A DNA stretch of 58,801 nucleotides from Candidatus Neomarinimicrobiota bacterium (GTDB lineage Bacteria > Fidelibacterota > Marinisomatia > SCGC-AAA003-L08 > TS1B11): positions 1-58,801 of the forward strand of contig JBGVTM010000201.1 in the NCBI GenBank assembly GCA_041862535.1, written 5' to 3'. The position numbers were made by a program, and so were the translations under genes. Below, piece by piece: positions 33,980-41,731 of the stretch. A model generated the notes under the pieces. The model did no database searches, was not told the DNA's origin, and worked only from the letters and a program-made list of their open reading frames with translations. Each line of letters starts with the position of its first letter. Within the stretch, counting starts at the first letter, position 1.

Positions 33980-35797
33980 TCAAGGCTCCCGTCCCACGGG
34001 ATATAGCCGCCACTGTTGATCATAATACGGCGTGCGTTCGTAGAACCACTGGAGCCGTGCCCGGGGGTTGGCGGCGAATTCGGCGTCCTGGGCCAGCTGC
34101 TGTTTGAAGGCTTCCTTCAGTGCCGGGTCACGGTCCAGCATGCGCCGCGCCAGCGGTTCCATGACGTAGTCCTCGACGTATTCGGTGTGCTGGAGGACTT
34201 CGAGGAAGAAGCCCCATTGGAAGAAGGAGTCCGGCGAGCGCGGTTCCAGGAGCAGGATGGCCAGGTCACCCAGGGGCTGGTCTGTGGGCACGCGCACCGA
34301 GCCGGCCGGGAAAGTCACCAAACAACGCTCGGCGGTAGCGGCAGCCGTTACCGGCACGTGCCCCTCGTAGGGCCGCCTGGCCAGTTCGACCTCGCTGAGC
34401 CGGTAGAGCTCCACCTCCACCTCGCGGGGCTCGGAAATGGTCTCCACGTAGATGCCGTGGAGTTTCAGGCGCTGAATCACCTCGGGCCAGGCAGATGGTA
34501 TCCAATAGGCCCGGGGGCGGGTGACTGATAGATCAGGTTCGGTGAATTTAATGCGGGGTACTGTCAATGTTACTGGTTGCCCGGTATACTCGATGTGATC
34601 GGTACCGCTGATCTCAGAAGGGATTGTTTTTAACTGAATGCCCAGAAAATTCACCATATCTGGCTGAGTATCGGGGGCTTTCCATGTCAGGGGGAGCTGT
34701 TCAGAGGCCCGGGTGCGGTCGGCGATGGTGGCGCGGTGTAGCGCAGCCTGGTATTTGGCCAGGATTCGCAGGGCGCTTTCCAGCAGCACATAGGTGCCGA
34801 GCACGCGTTGCCGGTACGGCTTCAGGGAGTGGTTCTCCACCAGGACGGTGGGCAGGTGGCGGGCGTCGCCATAGCCGTTGGAGAAGCGGGGCTCGGGGGT
34901 CCAGGCCGCAAGGCCTTTGGAGGGGTCCAGGTTGTTAACGGCGAAGATGAGGGGCCCAGGGATATGGCCCATGGCCGCCAAATCCTTGTACAGGGCCGGG
35001 GTCAGGCGTTTGTCCAGCCAGGCGGCGATGCCGGGTGAATAGCCGTGCTGTCCGGTATAGTCGAAGGTGATGTCGTACTGGTAGTCGATGCCGTCAGTCA
35101 CGTGGATGTCGATATAAAGGTCCGGCTCCCACTGATTGATGGCCCGCACCAGAGCCTGCATTTCGGGAGTGTCCAGCTTGCTGTAGTCCCGGTTGAGGTT
35201 CAGGTTACGGGCGTTGGTGCGCCATCCCGAAACTTCGGGACCCCGCTGGTTAATGCGGCCGTAGGGTGAGGAGCGTTCGTACCCGTCGGGGTTGAGGATA
35301 GGTATGAAGAGGAAATTGGTCTCCTTCAATAGCCCGGTCTTGGTGCCGCTGACGGTCAGGTCCCGCAGGAGCATCAGCCCCGCGTCCTTGCCGTCGATCT
35401 CGCCGGGGTGGATGCCGGCCTGGGCCAGCAGGATGGGCTTACCGGTGGCTTTCAGGGCCGCCGGTGTGAAGACCTGCTCCGTGGAGGCAATGACCATCCA
35501 GATGTCCCGCCCTTCATAGGACTGGCCGAGGGAGGCCATGCTGAGCTGCGGCGCGGCAGCCACCAGCTGCTCCAGCCAGGCGACCGTTTCGTCGTAGCTG
35601 GGGGTGGCGGTCAGGCCGGTGCGCTCCGCGGGTGTGATCCACGGATCATTCTCAGCCGCAATGAGTTCCTGGCTTTTACCGTCCCAGGGCAGTTCCGGAG
35701 GCAGGGGTGCGGACCAGTCCTGGGCCGTGGCAGGCATCCAAGCGGCAGTGAGCAGGCACAGTGGCAGTAATAATGGCCAGCGGCGGATTGTGTTCAT
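33980..35797 (-). CDS. Exported M14-family zinc carboxypeptidase-like protein
   Basis: 605 residues. The start at 35795-35797 opens a signal peptide (LLLPLCLLTAAWMPATAQ); a 50-residue upstream extension to 35947 is Arg/Pro-rich and lacks signal character, so it is rejected. The M14 fold has HPGEIDGKD (His and Glu zinc ligands), the substrate Arg/Asn block NPDGYERSSPYG...RTNARNLNLNRDY, the third ligand in DIHVTDG, and the catalytic Glu in VENHS. The C-terminal 230 residues contain no domain I can name. Probably periplasmic or secreted, removing C-terminal residues or cutting peptidoglycan peptides. Confidence 0.88.
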   Translation of the reverse strand: MNTIRRWPLLLPLCLLTAAWMPATAQDWSAPLPPELPWDGKSQELIAAENDPWITPAERTGLTATPSYDETVAWLEQLVAAAPQLSMASLGQSYEGRDIWMVIASTEQVFTPAALKATGKPILLAQAGIHPGEIDGKDAGLMLLRDLTVSGTKTGLLKETNFLFIPILNPDGYERSSPYGRINQRGPEVSGWRTNARNLNLNRDYSKLDTPEMQALVRAINQWEPDLYIDIHVTDGIDYQYDITFDYTGQHGYSPGIAAWLDKRLTPALYKDLAAMGHIPGPLIFAVNNLDPSKGLAAWTPEPRFSNGYGDARHLPTVLVENHSLKPYRQRVLGTYVLLESALRILAKYQAALHRATIADRTRASEQLPLTWKAPDTQPDMVNFLGIQLKTIPSEISGTDHIEYTGQPVTLTVPRIKFTEPDLSVTRPRAYWIPSAWPEVIQRLKLHGIYVETISEPREVEVELYRLSEVELARRPYEGHVPVTAAATAERCLVTFPAGSVRVPTDQPLGDLAILLLEPRSPDSFFQWGFFLEVLQHTEYVEDYVMEPLARRMLDRDPALKEAFKQQLAQDAEFAANPRARLQWFYERTPYYDQQWRLYPVGREP

Positions 35798-36435
35798 AAC
35801 CTGGTTCCTCTGGGTGTGGAGTTTGCTTGGAGCTAAGTTAGGGCGGAGGCCCTGGAGGTTGCCAGCCCGCTGGCAGGATTCAGTTGTCCAGCTATGCCGG
35901 GCGCTTCTGGGAGGACCGCCGGGTGGTTCCGCTTTCAGGCCTGGCACGGGCTGGTCGGCGATATCAACTAGGGGACAACCGGCGAGGGCGTTATAGTCTG
36001 CAAAGACGGCTCCGGCCTGTTCTGTGAGATGGAGGTGCAGTAGCCAATACGAAAGAGTGAATATCCTGTAAATTATTCAATTGATTTACTGGAATAACAA
36101 TTCCTATTTACTCCTTATACATCATTACTTCTGCCGCTCTATATAGTGGTTGACGCCACTATCTCTGCCCCGTCGCTAGTGCCGTTAATGGTTTGGCGTT
36201 AAATTGCCGGCTATGGAAGGTGATCCCTTTTTTGTCACTCATGCCCGCCGGTTGGCCGGCCGCTGACGAATTGGCTGCCCCGTCGGATGGTGGATCGCCT
36301 CCGACAGGTGGTGGCCGATGGGCGGTACAGCCGCTATTGCAACTGGTGGTCCTTTGTGACCTGAACGGATATCACATGGACCTGTACCAGAGCCCAGACA
36401 CTGCTAACCGAGTCTGATAGTGAGAGGAGAACGCT
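35798..36435. other. Long intergenic region with possible gene debris
   Basis: About 640 bases. In one plus-strand frame, the segment 35990-36043 reads EGVIVCKDGSGLFCEMEVQ before a stop, and in another frame near 36260-36360 a stretch reads MVDRLRQVVADGRYSRYCN. Both look protein-like but are short, lack starts in frame and match nothing I know. They may be remnants of decayed genes. An AT-rich patch at about 36060-36150 could hold promoter elements for the CDGSH gene. Confidence 0.3.
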
Positions 36436-36672
36436 ATGCCTGAGCCGGTAATTGCATTTAAGAAGCCAGCCATTTTGAACCTGAAACCAGGTACTTACCG
36501 GTGGTGTCAGTGTGGCCGGTCAAAGGGGCAGCCGTTTTGCGACGGCTCGCATCAGGGCACGGGTTTTGAGCCGGTTGAATTTGTTATCGATAATGAGCGG
36601 CGGGTGGCCCTGTGCCGGTGCAAGCACTCGGGCACCAAGCCCTACTGCGATGGCTCCCACGCCCGTTTATAA
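36436..36672 (+). CDS. CDGSH iron-sulfur domain protein, tandem-motif type
   Basis: 78 residues with two CDGSH units: CQCGRSKGQPFCDGSH (about 24-39) and CRCKHSGTKPYCDGSH (about 60-75). Each supplies the three Cys and one His that hold a labile 2Fe-2S cluster; the two half-sites arranged in one chain are typical of bacterial mitoNEET relatives. GAGAGGAG precedes the ATG. The neighbouring convergent BolA gene is another Fe-S-linked protein, with only 3 bases between stops. Confidence 0.93.
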   Translation: MPEPVIAFKKPAILNLKPGTYRWCQCGRSKGQPFCDGSHQGTGFEPVEFVIDNERRVALCRCKHSGTKPYCDGSHARL

Positions 36673-36675
36673 GCG

Positions 36676-36990
36676 CTAGTCGGCCTGCTCGGTGGGGAGG
36701 GTTGGCTGTATCCGTTCCCACTCACCTGGCGTGAGCGTCTTCATGGACAGGGCGTGCACTTCGGTTTTGAACAGATCATGCATCGCCTCATAGACCATGC
36801 GGTGGCGCTCCACCAGATCCTTTCCCGCGAACTGTTCCGAGACGATGAAGATGGTAAAATGCCTGCTGCCAGGGGTCGTTGCCTCGGGGCGACTGACATA
36901 GCGCTGGGAGTCGTCCTGAACTTCCAGGTGACTGGGGGACAGCGTGTCTTGAAGGTGCTGTCGGAGTTTGTCGGTATGCGAATTGATCAT
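36676..36990 (-). CDS. bolA: BolA family protein
   Basis: 104 residues, full length. FAGKDLVERHRMVYEAMHDLF and TEVHALSMKTLTPGEW match the class of E. coli BolA, including the His in VHALS that helps hold a 2Fe-2S cluster in BolA-glutaredoxin complexes. BolA proteins affect cell shape and Fe-S trafficking. The product is cytoplasmic. tRNA-Thr lies 38 bases upstream on the same strand. Confidence 0.92.
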   Translation of the reverse strand: MINSHTDKLRQHLQDTLSPSHLEVQDDSQRYVSRPEATTPGSRHFTIFIVSEQFAGKDLVERHRMVYEAMHDLFKTEVHALSMKTLTPGEWERIQPTLPTEQAD

Positions 36991-37028
36991 GTCTGGCCGG
37001 GTAAGTTAGATTGCGTCATTCGCTATTG

Positions 37029-37101
37029 AGCCACCTGGCGGATTCGAACCGTCGACCTGCCGATTACGAATCGGCTGCTCTACCAGCTGAGCTAAGGTGG
37101 C
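37029..37101 (-). tRNA. tRNA-Thr(CGT)
   Basis: On the minus strand the acceptor GCCACCT pairs with AGGTGGC, D-arm TAGCTCAGCTGGTAGAGC, anticodon stem GCCGA/TCGGC with loop TTCGTAA giving anticodon CGT, and T-arm GACGGTTCGAATCCGC. Discriminator T at 37029. CCA is not encoded. Confidence 0.95.
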
Positions 37102-37266
37102 CTGATCCTGCTCCAGGCTCTGCGACTAAAGTTAATGAAATTTCGCTGGTCGTGGGGGTGAATCGGGTCAGCGATGCTAACTGGGTGGTACGCGCCAAGC
37201 CAGGACTCACATGCTGAGGTTTCATAACTAACTTATCACGATAAATATCAAGTCAGGAACTGAGTG

Positions 37267-37974
37267 ATGAATTTGTTTCGATTGTGCCTATTACTATCCC
37301 TTTCAACAGCGCTTATGGTTTCAACGGCCTGTCAGGCTCCGGCGCCAGGTTTTGAACCCGGCGGCCGGATTGTCTTTCTGGGTGATTCTATAACCGAAGC
37401 CGGGGAGCAGCCGGGAGGGTATGTGGCCATCGTGCGTGATACCCTGGCGGCCCGGCATCGGGAGCTGGGTCTTGAGGTTATCGGTGCCGGTATAAGTGGT
37501 GACAAAGTTCCGGATCTTGAGGAGCGCCTTCACCGGGACGTGCTCGCGAGGCATCCCACTATCGTTTTTATTTATATCGGGATTAATGACGTGTGGCACT
37601 CCATTATGGCCGTTGGCGGAACACCCAGGGACCGCTACGAGGCGGGATTGCGAAGTATCATCCGTCGAATAACCAGTACTGGAGCCAGGGCGGTGCTGTG
37701 CACGCCCTCCGTCATTGGTGAACGGCACGACGGCACTAACTCGCTGGACGGTATGCTGGACGAATACACCGCCATCAGCCGCCAGGTGGCGCGAGAGATG
37801 GACGTGCACCTGATCGATCTGCGCAAGTCTTTTCTGAAATACCTGCGCCGTCACAACGCGGCCAATCTGGAGAGCGGTATTCTCACCTACGATGGGGTGC
37901 ACCTGAATGGCGCGGGCAACCGACTGGTTGCCAGGGAAGTGCTACAATCGCTCGGGGAAAAATTGCGGGAATGA
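37267..37974 (+). CDS. Exported SGNH/GDSL-family hydrolase
   Basis: 235 residues. A hydrophobic leader (LLLSLSTALMVSTACQ) suggests a lipoprotein or signal peptide; the bases before the Cys (STAC) are not an ideal lipobox. The SGNH blocks are in order: FLGDSITEAG (nucleophile Ser), GAGISGDKV (Gly), YIGINDVWH (Asn) and DGVHLNGAG (Asp and His). Likely a periplasmic esterase or deacetylase of carbohydrate or lipid; substrate unknown. The ATG at 37267 is preferred over the adjoining GTG at 37264. Confidence 0.88.
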   Translation: MNLFRLCLLLSLSTALMVSTACQAPAPGFEPGGRIVFLGDSITEAGEQPGGYVAIVRDTLAARHRELGLEVIGAGISGDKVPDLEERLHRDVLARHPTIVFIYIGINDVWHSIMAVGGTPRDRYEAGLRSIIRRITSTGARAVLCTPSVIGERHDGTNSLDGMLDEYTAISRQVAREMDVHLIDLRKSFLKYLRRHNAANLESGILTYDGVHLNGAGNRLVAREVLQSLGEKLRE

Positions 37975-38086
37975 TGAGGACTGTTGGGAGTATATAAGGC
38001 CGTCCATCTTTCACTTGCCATTTTCCTTCCAAGCTTGTTCCTTTCACGTGTACTTCACTCCCCAACACAGTTAGGAGACGACTGCC

Positions 38087-39394
38087 ATGCAATTATATAG
38101 CCGGCGTCAGTTTTTGGGGGCCCTTGGCCGGCCCGCCATGGCCGTTCTCGCCGTGGCTACCCTGGACCCTGACGCGATGAAGGACGCCCTTGGTGCCATA
38201 GCCAAACGCAAGGGCAAGCCGGAAGAGATCGCTGCGGATGAAAGCTACTGGTATCCCATTCAGCAGGCCTATACAGTGGACCGCAGCCTGGTCAATTTGA
38301 ATAATGGTGGTGTAAGTCCCTCTCCGGCCATGGTCCAGAATGCCATGAAGCGCTACCTGGACTATTCGAACACGGCGCCCGTGTACACCATGTGGCGGAT
38401 TCTAGAGCCCCAGCGGGAAGGGGTTCGCAAGCGGATGGCGCGGGCGTTTGGCTGTGACCCGGAGGAGGTGGCGCTCACCCGCAACGCCTCTGAGGGACTG
38501 GAAATCTGCCAGTTGGGCATTGACTTTTCCTCCGGTGATGAAATCCTCACCACAAACCAGGACTACCCGCGCATGATCACTACGTTCCAGCAGCGGGAGC
38601 GCAGGGAGGGGCTCGTGCTCAAGCAGTTCTCCATCCCAGTGCCTGCTGAAAGACCCCAGGAGATCGTGGACCTGTTTGCGGAGCACATCAGTCCCAAGAC
38701 CAAGGTTATCCTCATGTGTCACATGATCAACCTGACCGGTCAGATTTTGCCGGTGAAGGAGGTGGTGGCCATGGCCCGCAGGCGGGGGATTCCAGTGATC
38801 GTGGATGGGGCGCATGCCCTGGCCCATTTTGTCTTTTCGCTCCAAGATTTGGACTGTGACTATTATGCCACCAGCCTGCATAAGTGGCTTTGCGCCCCTC
38901 ATGGCACTGGGCTGCTATATGTGCGCCGGGAGAAGATTGCCGGTCTGTGGCCGATGATGGCGGCGCCGGAGACCATGGATGAGGATATCCGCAAGTTCGA
39001 GGAGATCGGGACCCATCCCGCAGCTAACTGCCTGGCCATCGCCGATGCCCTTACCTTCCATCAGGGCATTGGCGCTGCCAACAAAGAGGCCCGGATGCGC
39101 TATTTGCGGGATCGGTGGGCCAAGCGCCTGATTAAGTATGACCGCGTCCGGCTGCATACCAGCCTGAAGCCCCAGTTCGCCTGTGGTCTGGCCACGGTGC
39201 AGATCAAGGAGGTTGATTCTGAGAAGCTGGCGGATTATCTATGGCAGCGGTACCGCATCATCGTAACCCCCATCAAGCATCCGGAGTTCGAAGGTATTAG
39301 AGTGACGCCCAACGTGTATACTACCTTGGAAGAGATTGATCGCTTCACTGATATTATGGAGATGGTAATCCGGAAAGGACTGCCCGAAGCTTGA
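38087..39394 (+). CDS. Tat-exported class V aminotransferase-fold PLP enzyme (isopenicillin-N epimerase-like)
   Basis: 435 residues. The N-terminus SRRQFLGALG is a consensus twin-arginine motif followed by a hydrophobic stretch (AMAVLAVATL), so a folded PLP enzyme is probably exported. The fold is that of the CsdA/epimerase group: LNNGGVSPSP, TRNASEGLEICQLG, the Asp-His pair in VDGAHALAHF, and the PLP lysine in ATSLHKWLCAPHGTG. Activity (epimerase, cysteine desulfurase or other lyase) cannot be read from sequence. TAGGAG lies about 10 bases before the ATG. Confidence 0.87.
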   Translation: MQLYSRRQFLGALGRPAMAVLAVATLDPDAMKDALGAIAKRKGKPEEIAADESYWYPIQQAYTVDRSLVNLNNGGVSPSPAMVQNAMKRYLDYSNTAPVYTMWRILEPQREGVRKRMARAFGCDPEEVALTRNASEGLEICQLGIDFSSGDEILTTNQDYPRMITTFQQRERREGLVLKQFSIPVPAERPQEIVDLFAEHISPKTKVILMCHMINLTGQILPVKEVVAMARRRGIPVIVDGAHALAHFVFSLQDLDCDYYATSLHKWLCAPHGTGLLYVRREKIAGLWPMMAAPETMDEDIRKFEEIGTHPAANCLAIADALTFHQGIGAANKEARMRYLRDRWAKRLIKYDRVRLHTSLKPQFACGLATVQIKEVDSEKLADYLWQRYRIIVTPIKHPEFEGIRVTPNVYTTLEEIDRFTDIMEMVIRKGLPEA

Positions 39395-39401
39395 GGCTTG
39401 G

Positions 39402-39438
39402 GACTAGGGGCTTGCCCTGAGCATTCGCCTGAGCTCAC
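39402..39438. repeat. Dispersed 37-bp intergenic repeat, copy 2
   Basis: Ungapped match of 31/37 to 5663-5699. Copy 2 is followed by GCTGAAGGCTTGTCGAGG, related to the CTTGTCGAAGG half of a common palindromic element. Confidence 0.65.
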
Positions 39439-39703
39439 GCTGAAGGCTTGTCGAGGAGATGGGTGTTTGTGGCTGGCTGAAAGAACCACAGAGGGCTCAG
39501 AGAACGCAGTGAGGGAAAAGAGAAGAGCGGCGGGCGAGGAGCGACAAGCGAAAGATGCCGTCACGCTGCTCAAGGTGATCTTTGGCTTTTCATGAAATGA
39601 ATAACAGTAGTTGCGCTGAAGTTCTCGAAGCGCGATATGCCCGCGCGGTCGCAAGGCATATCTGCAGCTGGGGACATGGAGTAAGAAGTTAGTAAGAACA
39701 AAC

Positions 39704-39731
39704 TTGGAACTTGAAACTCGTAACTCGTAAC
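39704..39731. repeat. Four tandem heptanucleotide units (TYGNAAC)
   Basis: TTGGAAC, TTGAAAC, TCGTAAC and TCGTAAC in unbroken 7-base phase, ending 15 bases before the RidA start codon. The unit differs from the YCAGC heptamers at 2936 and 5756 but the period is the same. Confidence 0.7.
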
Positions 39732-39746
39732 TAGGGATTTTGAACG

Positions 39747-40208
39747 ATGAACTCGAAACCTAAATCGCAGTTCAAGCCTGTATTGCTATTACAACTGCTA
39801 TTGGTACTAGGATGCGGCTGGCCTATGCTGGAGCGGGAGATTATTGCCACCGATAAGGCCCCGGCGGCCATCGGGCCCTATTCCCAGGCGGTTCGGGCGG
39901 GGCGTACGCTCTACCTGGCCGGGCAAATCGGCCTTGATCCTAGTACTGGCCAACTCGTGAGCGGTGGTATTGAGAACGAGACGCACCAGGTCATGGCCAA
40001 CATCCAGGCTGTGCTGGAGGCGGCCGGCTACACATTGACCGATGTCGTCCAGGTGCAGGCTTACCTGGCGGATCTGGATGAGTATGGCGCTTTCAACGCG
40101 GTCTACGCGGGCTATTTTGGTGACCGGCCGCCGGCCCGGGCCGTAGTGCAGGCTGTCCGCCTGCCCCGGGACGTCAGGGTGGAAGTAATGGCGACGGCTG
40201 TGAAATAA
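39747..40208 (+). CDS. RidA/YjgF-family protein with lipoprotein signal
   Basis: 153 residues. Residues about 27-153 are a full RidA domain: ATDKAPAAIGPYSQAV, LYLAGQIGLDPSTGQLV, VQVQAYLADLDEYGAFN, and the C-terminal PPARAVVQAVRLPRDVRVEV containing the Arg that binds carboxylates of imine substrates. RidA normally works in the cytoplasm deaminating reactive enamines and imines. Here a basic N-terminus and a hydrophobic stretch ending LLVLGC precede it, implying a periplasmic lipoprotein. It follows a Tat-exported PLP enzyme gene, which could be the source of exported enamine products (inference). Confidence 0.85.
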   Translation: MNSKPKSQFKPVLLLQLLLVLGCGWPMLEREIIATDKAPAAIGPYSQAVRAGRTLYLAGQIGLDPSTGQLVSGGIENETHQVMANIQAVLEAAGYTLTDVVQVQAYLADLDEYGAFNAVYAGYFGDRPPARAVVQAVRLPRDVRVEVMATAVK

Positions 40209-40249
40209 GTCCGGACCGCAGATTTATCCCGGGCAATAAGGACGGAGCT

Positions 40250-41455
40250 ATGGCACCGCTACTGGACCTGAAGGACGAAGTCTTGTATGAAGGGCGGATA
40301 GGGCTGCTGTGCAACCACACTGCTTTCGATTTCGAGCGCGGACAGTATATCTTTGAGGCTCTGGCTGCGCGCGGCACCCTCAAGCGCCTGTTTCTGCCGG
40401 AACATGGCCTTTTTGCTGAGTGGCAGGATCAGGTTCCCCTAGCCGGAACTAAGATTTATGCCGACCTGGACATCGAGGCGGAGGTGGTTTCGCTATATGG
40501 GGGCACGGAGGCATCATTGACCGTCGGTCGAGAGCACCTGACCGACCTGGACGCTGTTGTCATTGACTTGCAGGACGCAGGCTGCCGGTATTTCACGTAC
40601 ACGACCACGGTCGGCCTGCTGTTTGCGGCCCTAGCCGCGAATGATGCGGCTCTAAAGGTCTATGTAGTGGATCGTCCCAACCCCGCCGGGCGGCAGGTGG
40701 AAGGCATCCCATTGCCTGACGCCTATATCTCCTTACTGGGCTGGTCCGGATTGCCCCACCGCCACGGCCTCACTCTGGGAGAGCTGTGCCAGTTGTTCAA
40801 GGATGAGGTTGGAAGCCGTTTCGAGATGGAAATAATACCGTGTTCAGGCGAGGGTAGGGAGTTGCCGGCGATCTTACCGCCCAGGGAGACGTGGGAGATA
40901 GCGCCATCGCCCAACATGCCTGGTCCGTTAACGCCCCTGGTCTATAGCGGCCAGTGCCTGCTGGAAGGTACCAACTTGAGTGAGGGTCGCGGCACCACCC
41001 GCCCGTTTGAAATCTTCGGTGCACCTTACCTGAAGCGGATTCACCGCCAGGGCGATCTACCCCCAGCCGAAGGGGCGGTCCTGCGACCCCTGCGGTTTGT
41101 GCCAACCCATCATAAGTACGCTGGTCAGGTCTGTTACGGTTTCCAAATCCACCTCACCGGTGAGCCCTACCATTCTCTGGCCCATTCATTAAGGCTCATC
41201 CGGTTTATCCGGGAGTATTCCGGCGAGGACTTCGCCTGGCGGGAGGGGCCGTACGAGCTGGGTTCCGATCGCCCCGCCATCGAGCTCCTGGCTGGTGACA
41301 GCACCCTGCTTAATTACCTTAAGGGGAGTGCATCGTTCAGGACAGTCCAGGAAGCGCTGGCGGAGGGTGAGCAGATCTGGATTGGGCGGGCCAAGCCTTA
41401 TTTGATCTATCCTGAGCCGTTGGGGAGAGTTACCATTAAGGCTAAGAATGATTAG
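40250..41455 (+). CDS. namZ: NamZ-like exo-beta-N-acetylmuramidase (DUF1343)
   Basis: DUF1343 family, whose characterised member removes terminal MurNAc from peptidoglycan fragments. The 401 residues show the typical blocks: RIGLLCNHTAFD, RLFLPEHGLFAEWQDQVPL, VIDLQDAGCRYFTYTTT, VVDRPNPAGRQVEG, PSPNMPGPLTPLVYSGQCLLEGTNLSEGRGTT (given only in part here) and FVPTHHKYAG. No signal peptide is present at this start, unlike many exported family members, so it may act in the cytoplasm on imported fragments. The AAGGACGGAG site supports the ATG. It is 41 bases after the RidA gene and probably cotranscribed. Confidence 0.9.
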   Translation: MAPLLDLKDEVLYEGRIGLLCNHTAFDFERGQYIFEALAARGTLKRLFLPEHGLFAEWQDQVPLAGTKIYADLDIEAEVVSLYGGTEASLTVGREHLTDLDAVVIDLQDAGCRYFTYTTTVGLLFAALAANDAALKVYVVDRPNPAGRQVEGIPLPDAYISLLGWSGLPHRHGLTLGELCQLFKDEVGSRFEMEIIPCSGEGRELPAILPPRETWEIAPSPNMPGPLTPLVYSGQCLLEGTNLSEGRGTTRPFEIFGAPYLKRIHRQGDLPPAEGAVLRPLRFVPTHHKYAGQVCYGFQIHLTGEPYHSLAHSLRLIRFIREYSGEDFAWREGPYELGSDRPAIELLAGDSTLLNYLKGSASFRTVQEALAEGEQIWIGRAKPYLIYPEPLGRVTIKAKND

Positions 41456-41493
41456 GCCTAGACTTCGACCAATACCGGGACCTGGAGCGTAAT

Positions 41494-41702
41494 ATGCCGG
41501 GCCAAGGCTCGGCAGGCAATGTTTTAGCGGCTTTTGCCAGTCTGGTTATCCCGGGATTGGGACAGCTGCTCCAGGGCCGTCTGGGAATGGCCATTTTCCA
41601 GTTCGGGCTGGCGGTATTCATGGGGCTGTTTTACCTGGGCTGGATCATCCACCTCTGGTCCCGAAGTTTCGGGACGCGGCCTGGTTTACCCCCAGGTACT
41701 AG
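41494..41702 (+). pseudogene. Small two-helix membrane protein with an apparent frameshift
   Basis: The first 56 residues (LVIPGLGQLLQGRLGMAIF, then a second helix, then GWIIHLWS) match small TM proteins of the P-G-L-G-Q type, which usually end shortly after WS..DAA. The unshifted frame continues into Arg/Pro/Ser-rich sequence overlapping the next gene's 3' end at 41732-41841. In the +2 frame the expected ending DAAWFTPRY and a stop at 41700-41702 appear. The shift falls within a perfect inverted repeat TCCCGAA-GT-TTCGGGA (41659-41674). Either the gene is mutated, read by frameshifting, or the sequence has an error at the hairpin. Confidence 0.6.
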
Positions 41703-41731
41703 GGGGTTATCAGCGAGATCCGGGCGGTGGA

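Larger units (their letters stand above)
39395..39746. other. Repeat-rich intergenic region before the RidA lipoprotein gene
   Basis: About 350 bases with the second 37-bp repeat copy (39402-39438), a purine-rich stretch (about 39480-39550) and a heptamer array (39704-39731). No gene or RNA is recognisable. The RidA start has no clear ribosome-binding site. Confidence 0.45.

Noticed and set aside
35798-35947. Longer start for the M14 peptidase
   Set aside because: The extension is Arg/Pro-rich and would bury the signal peptide.
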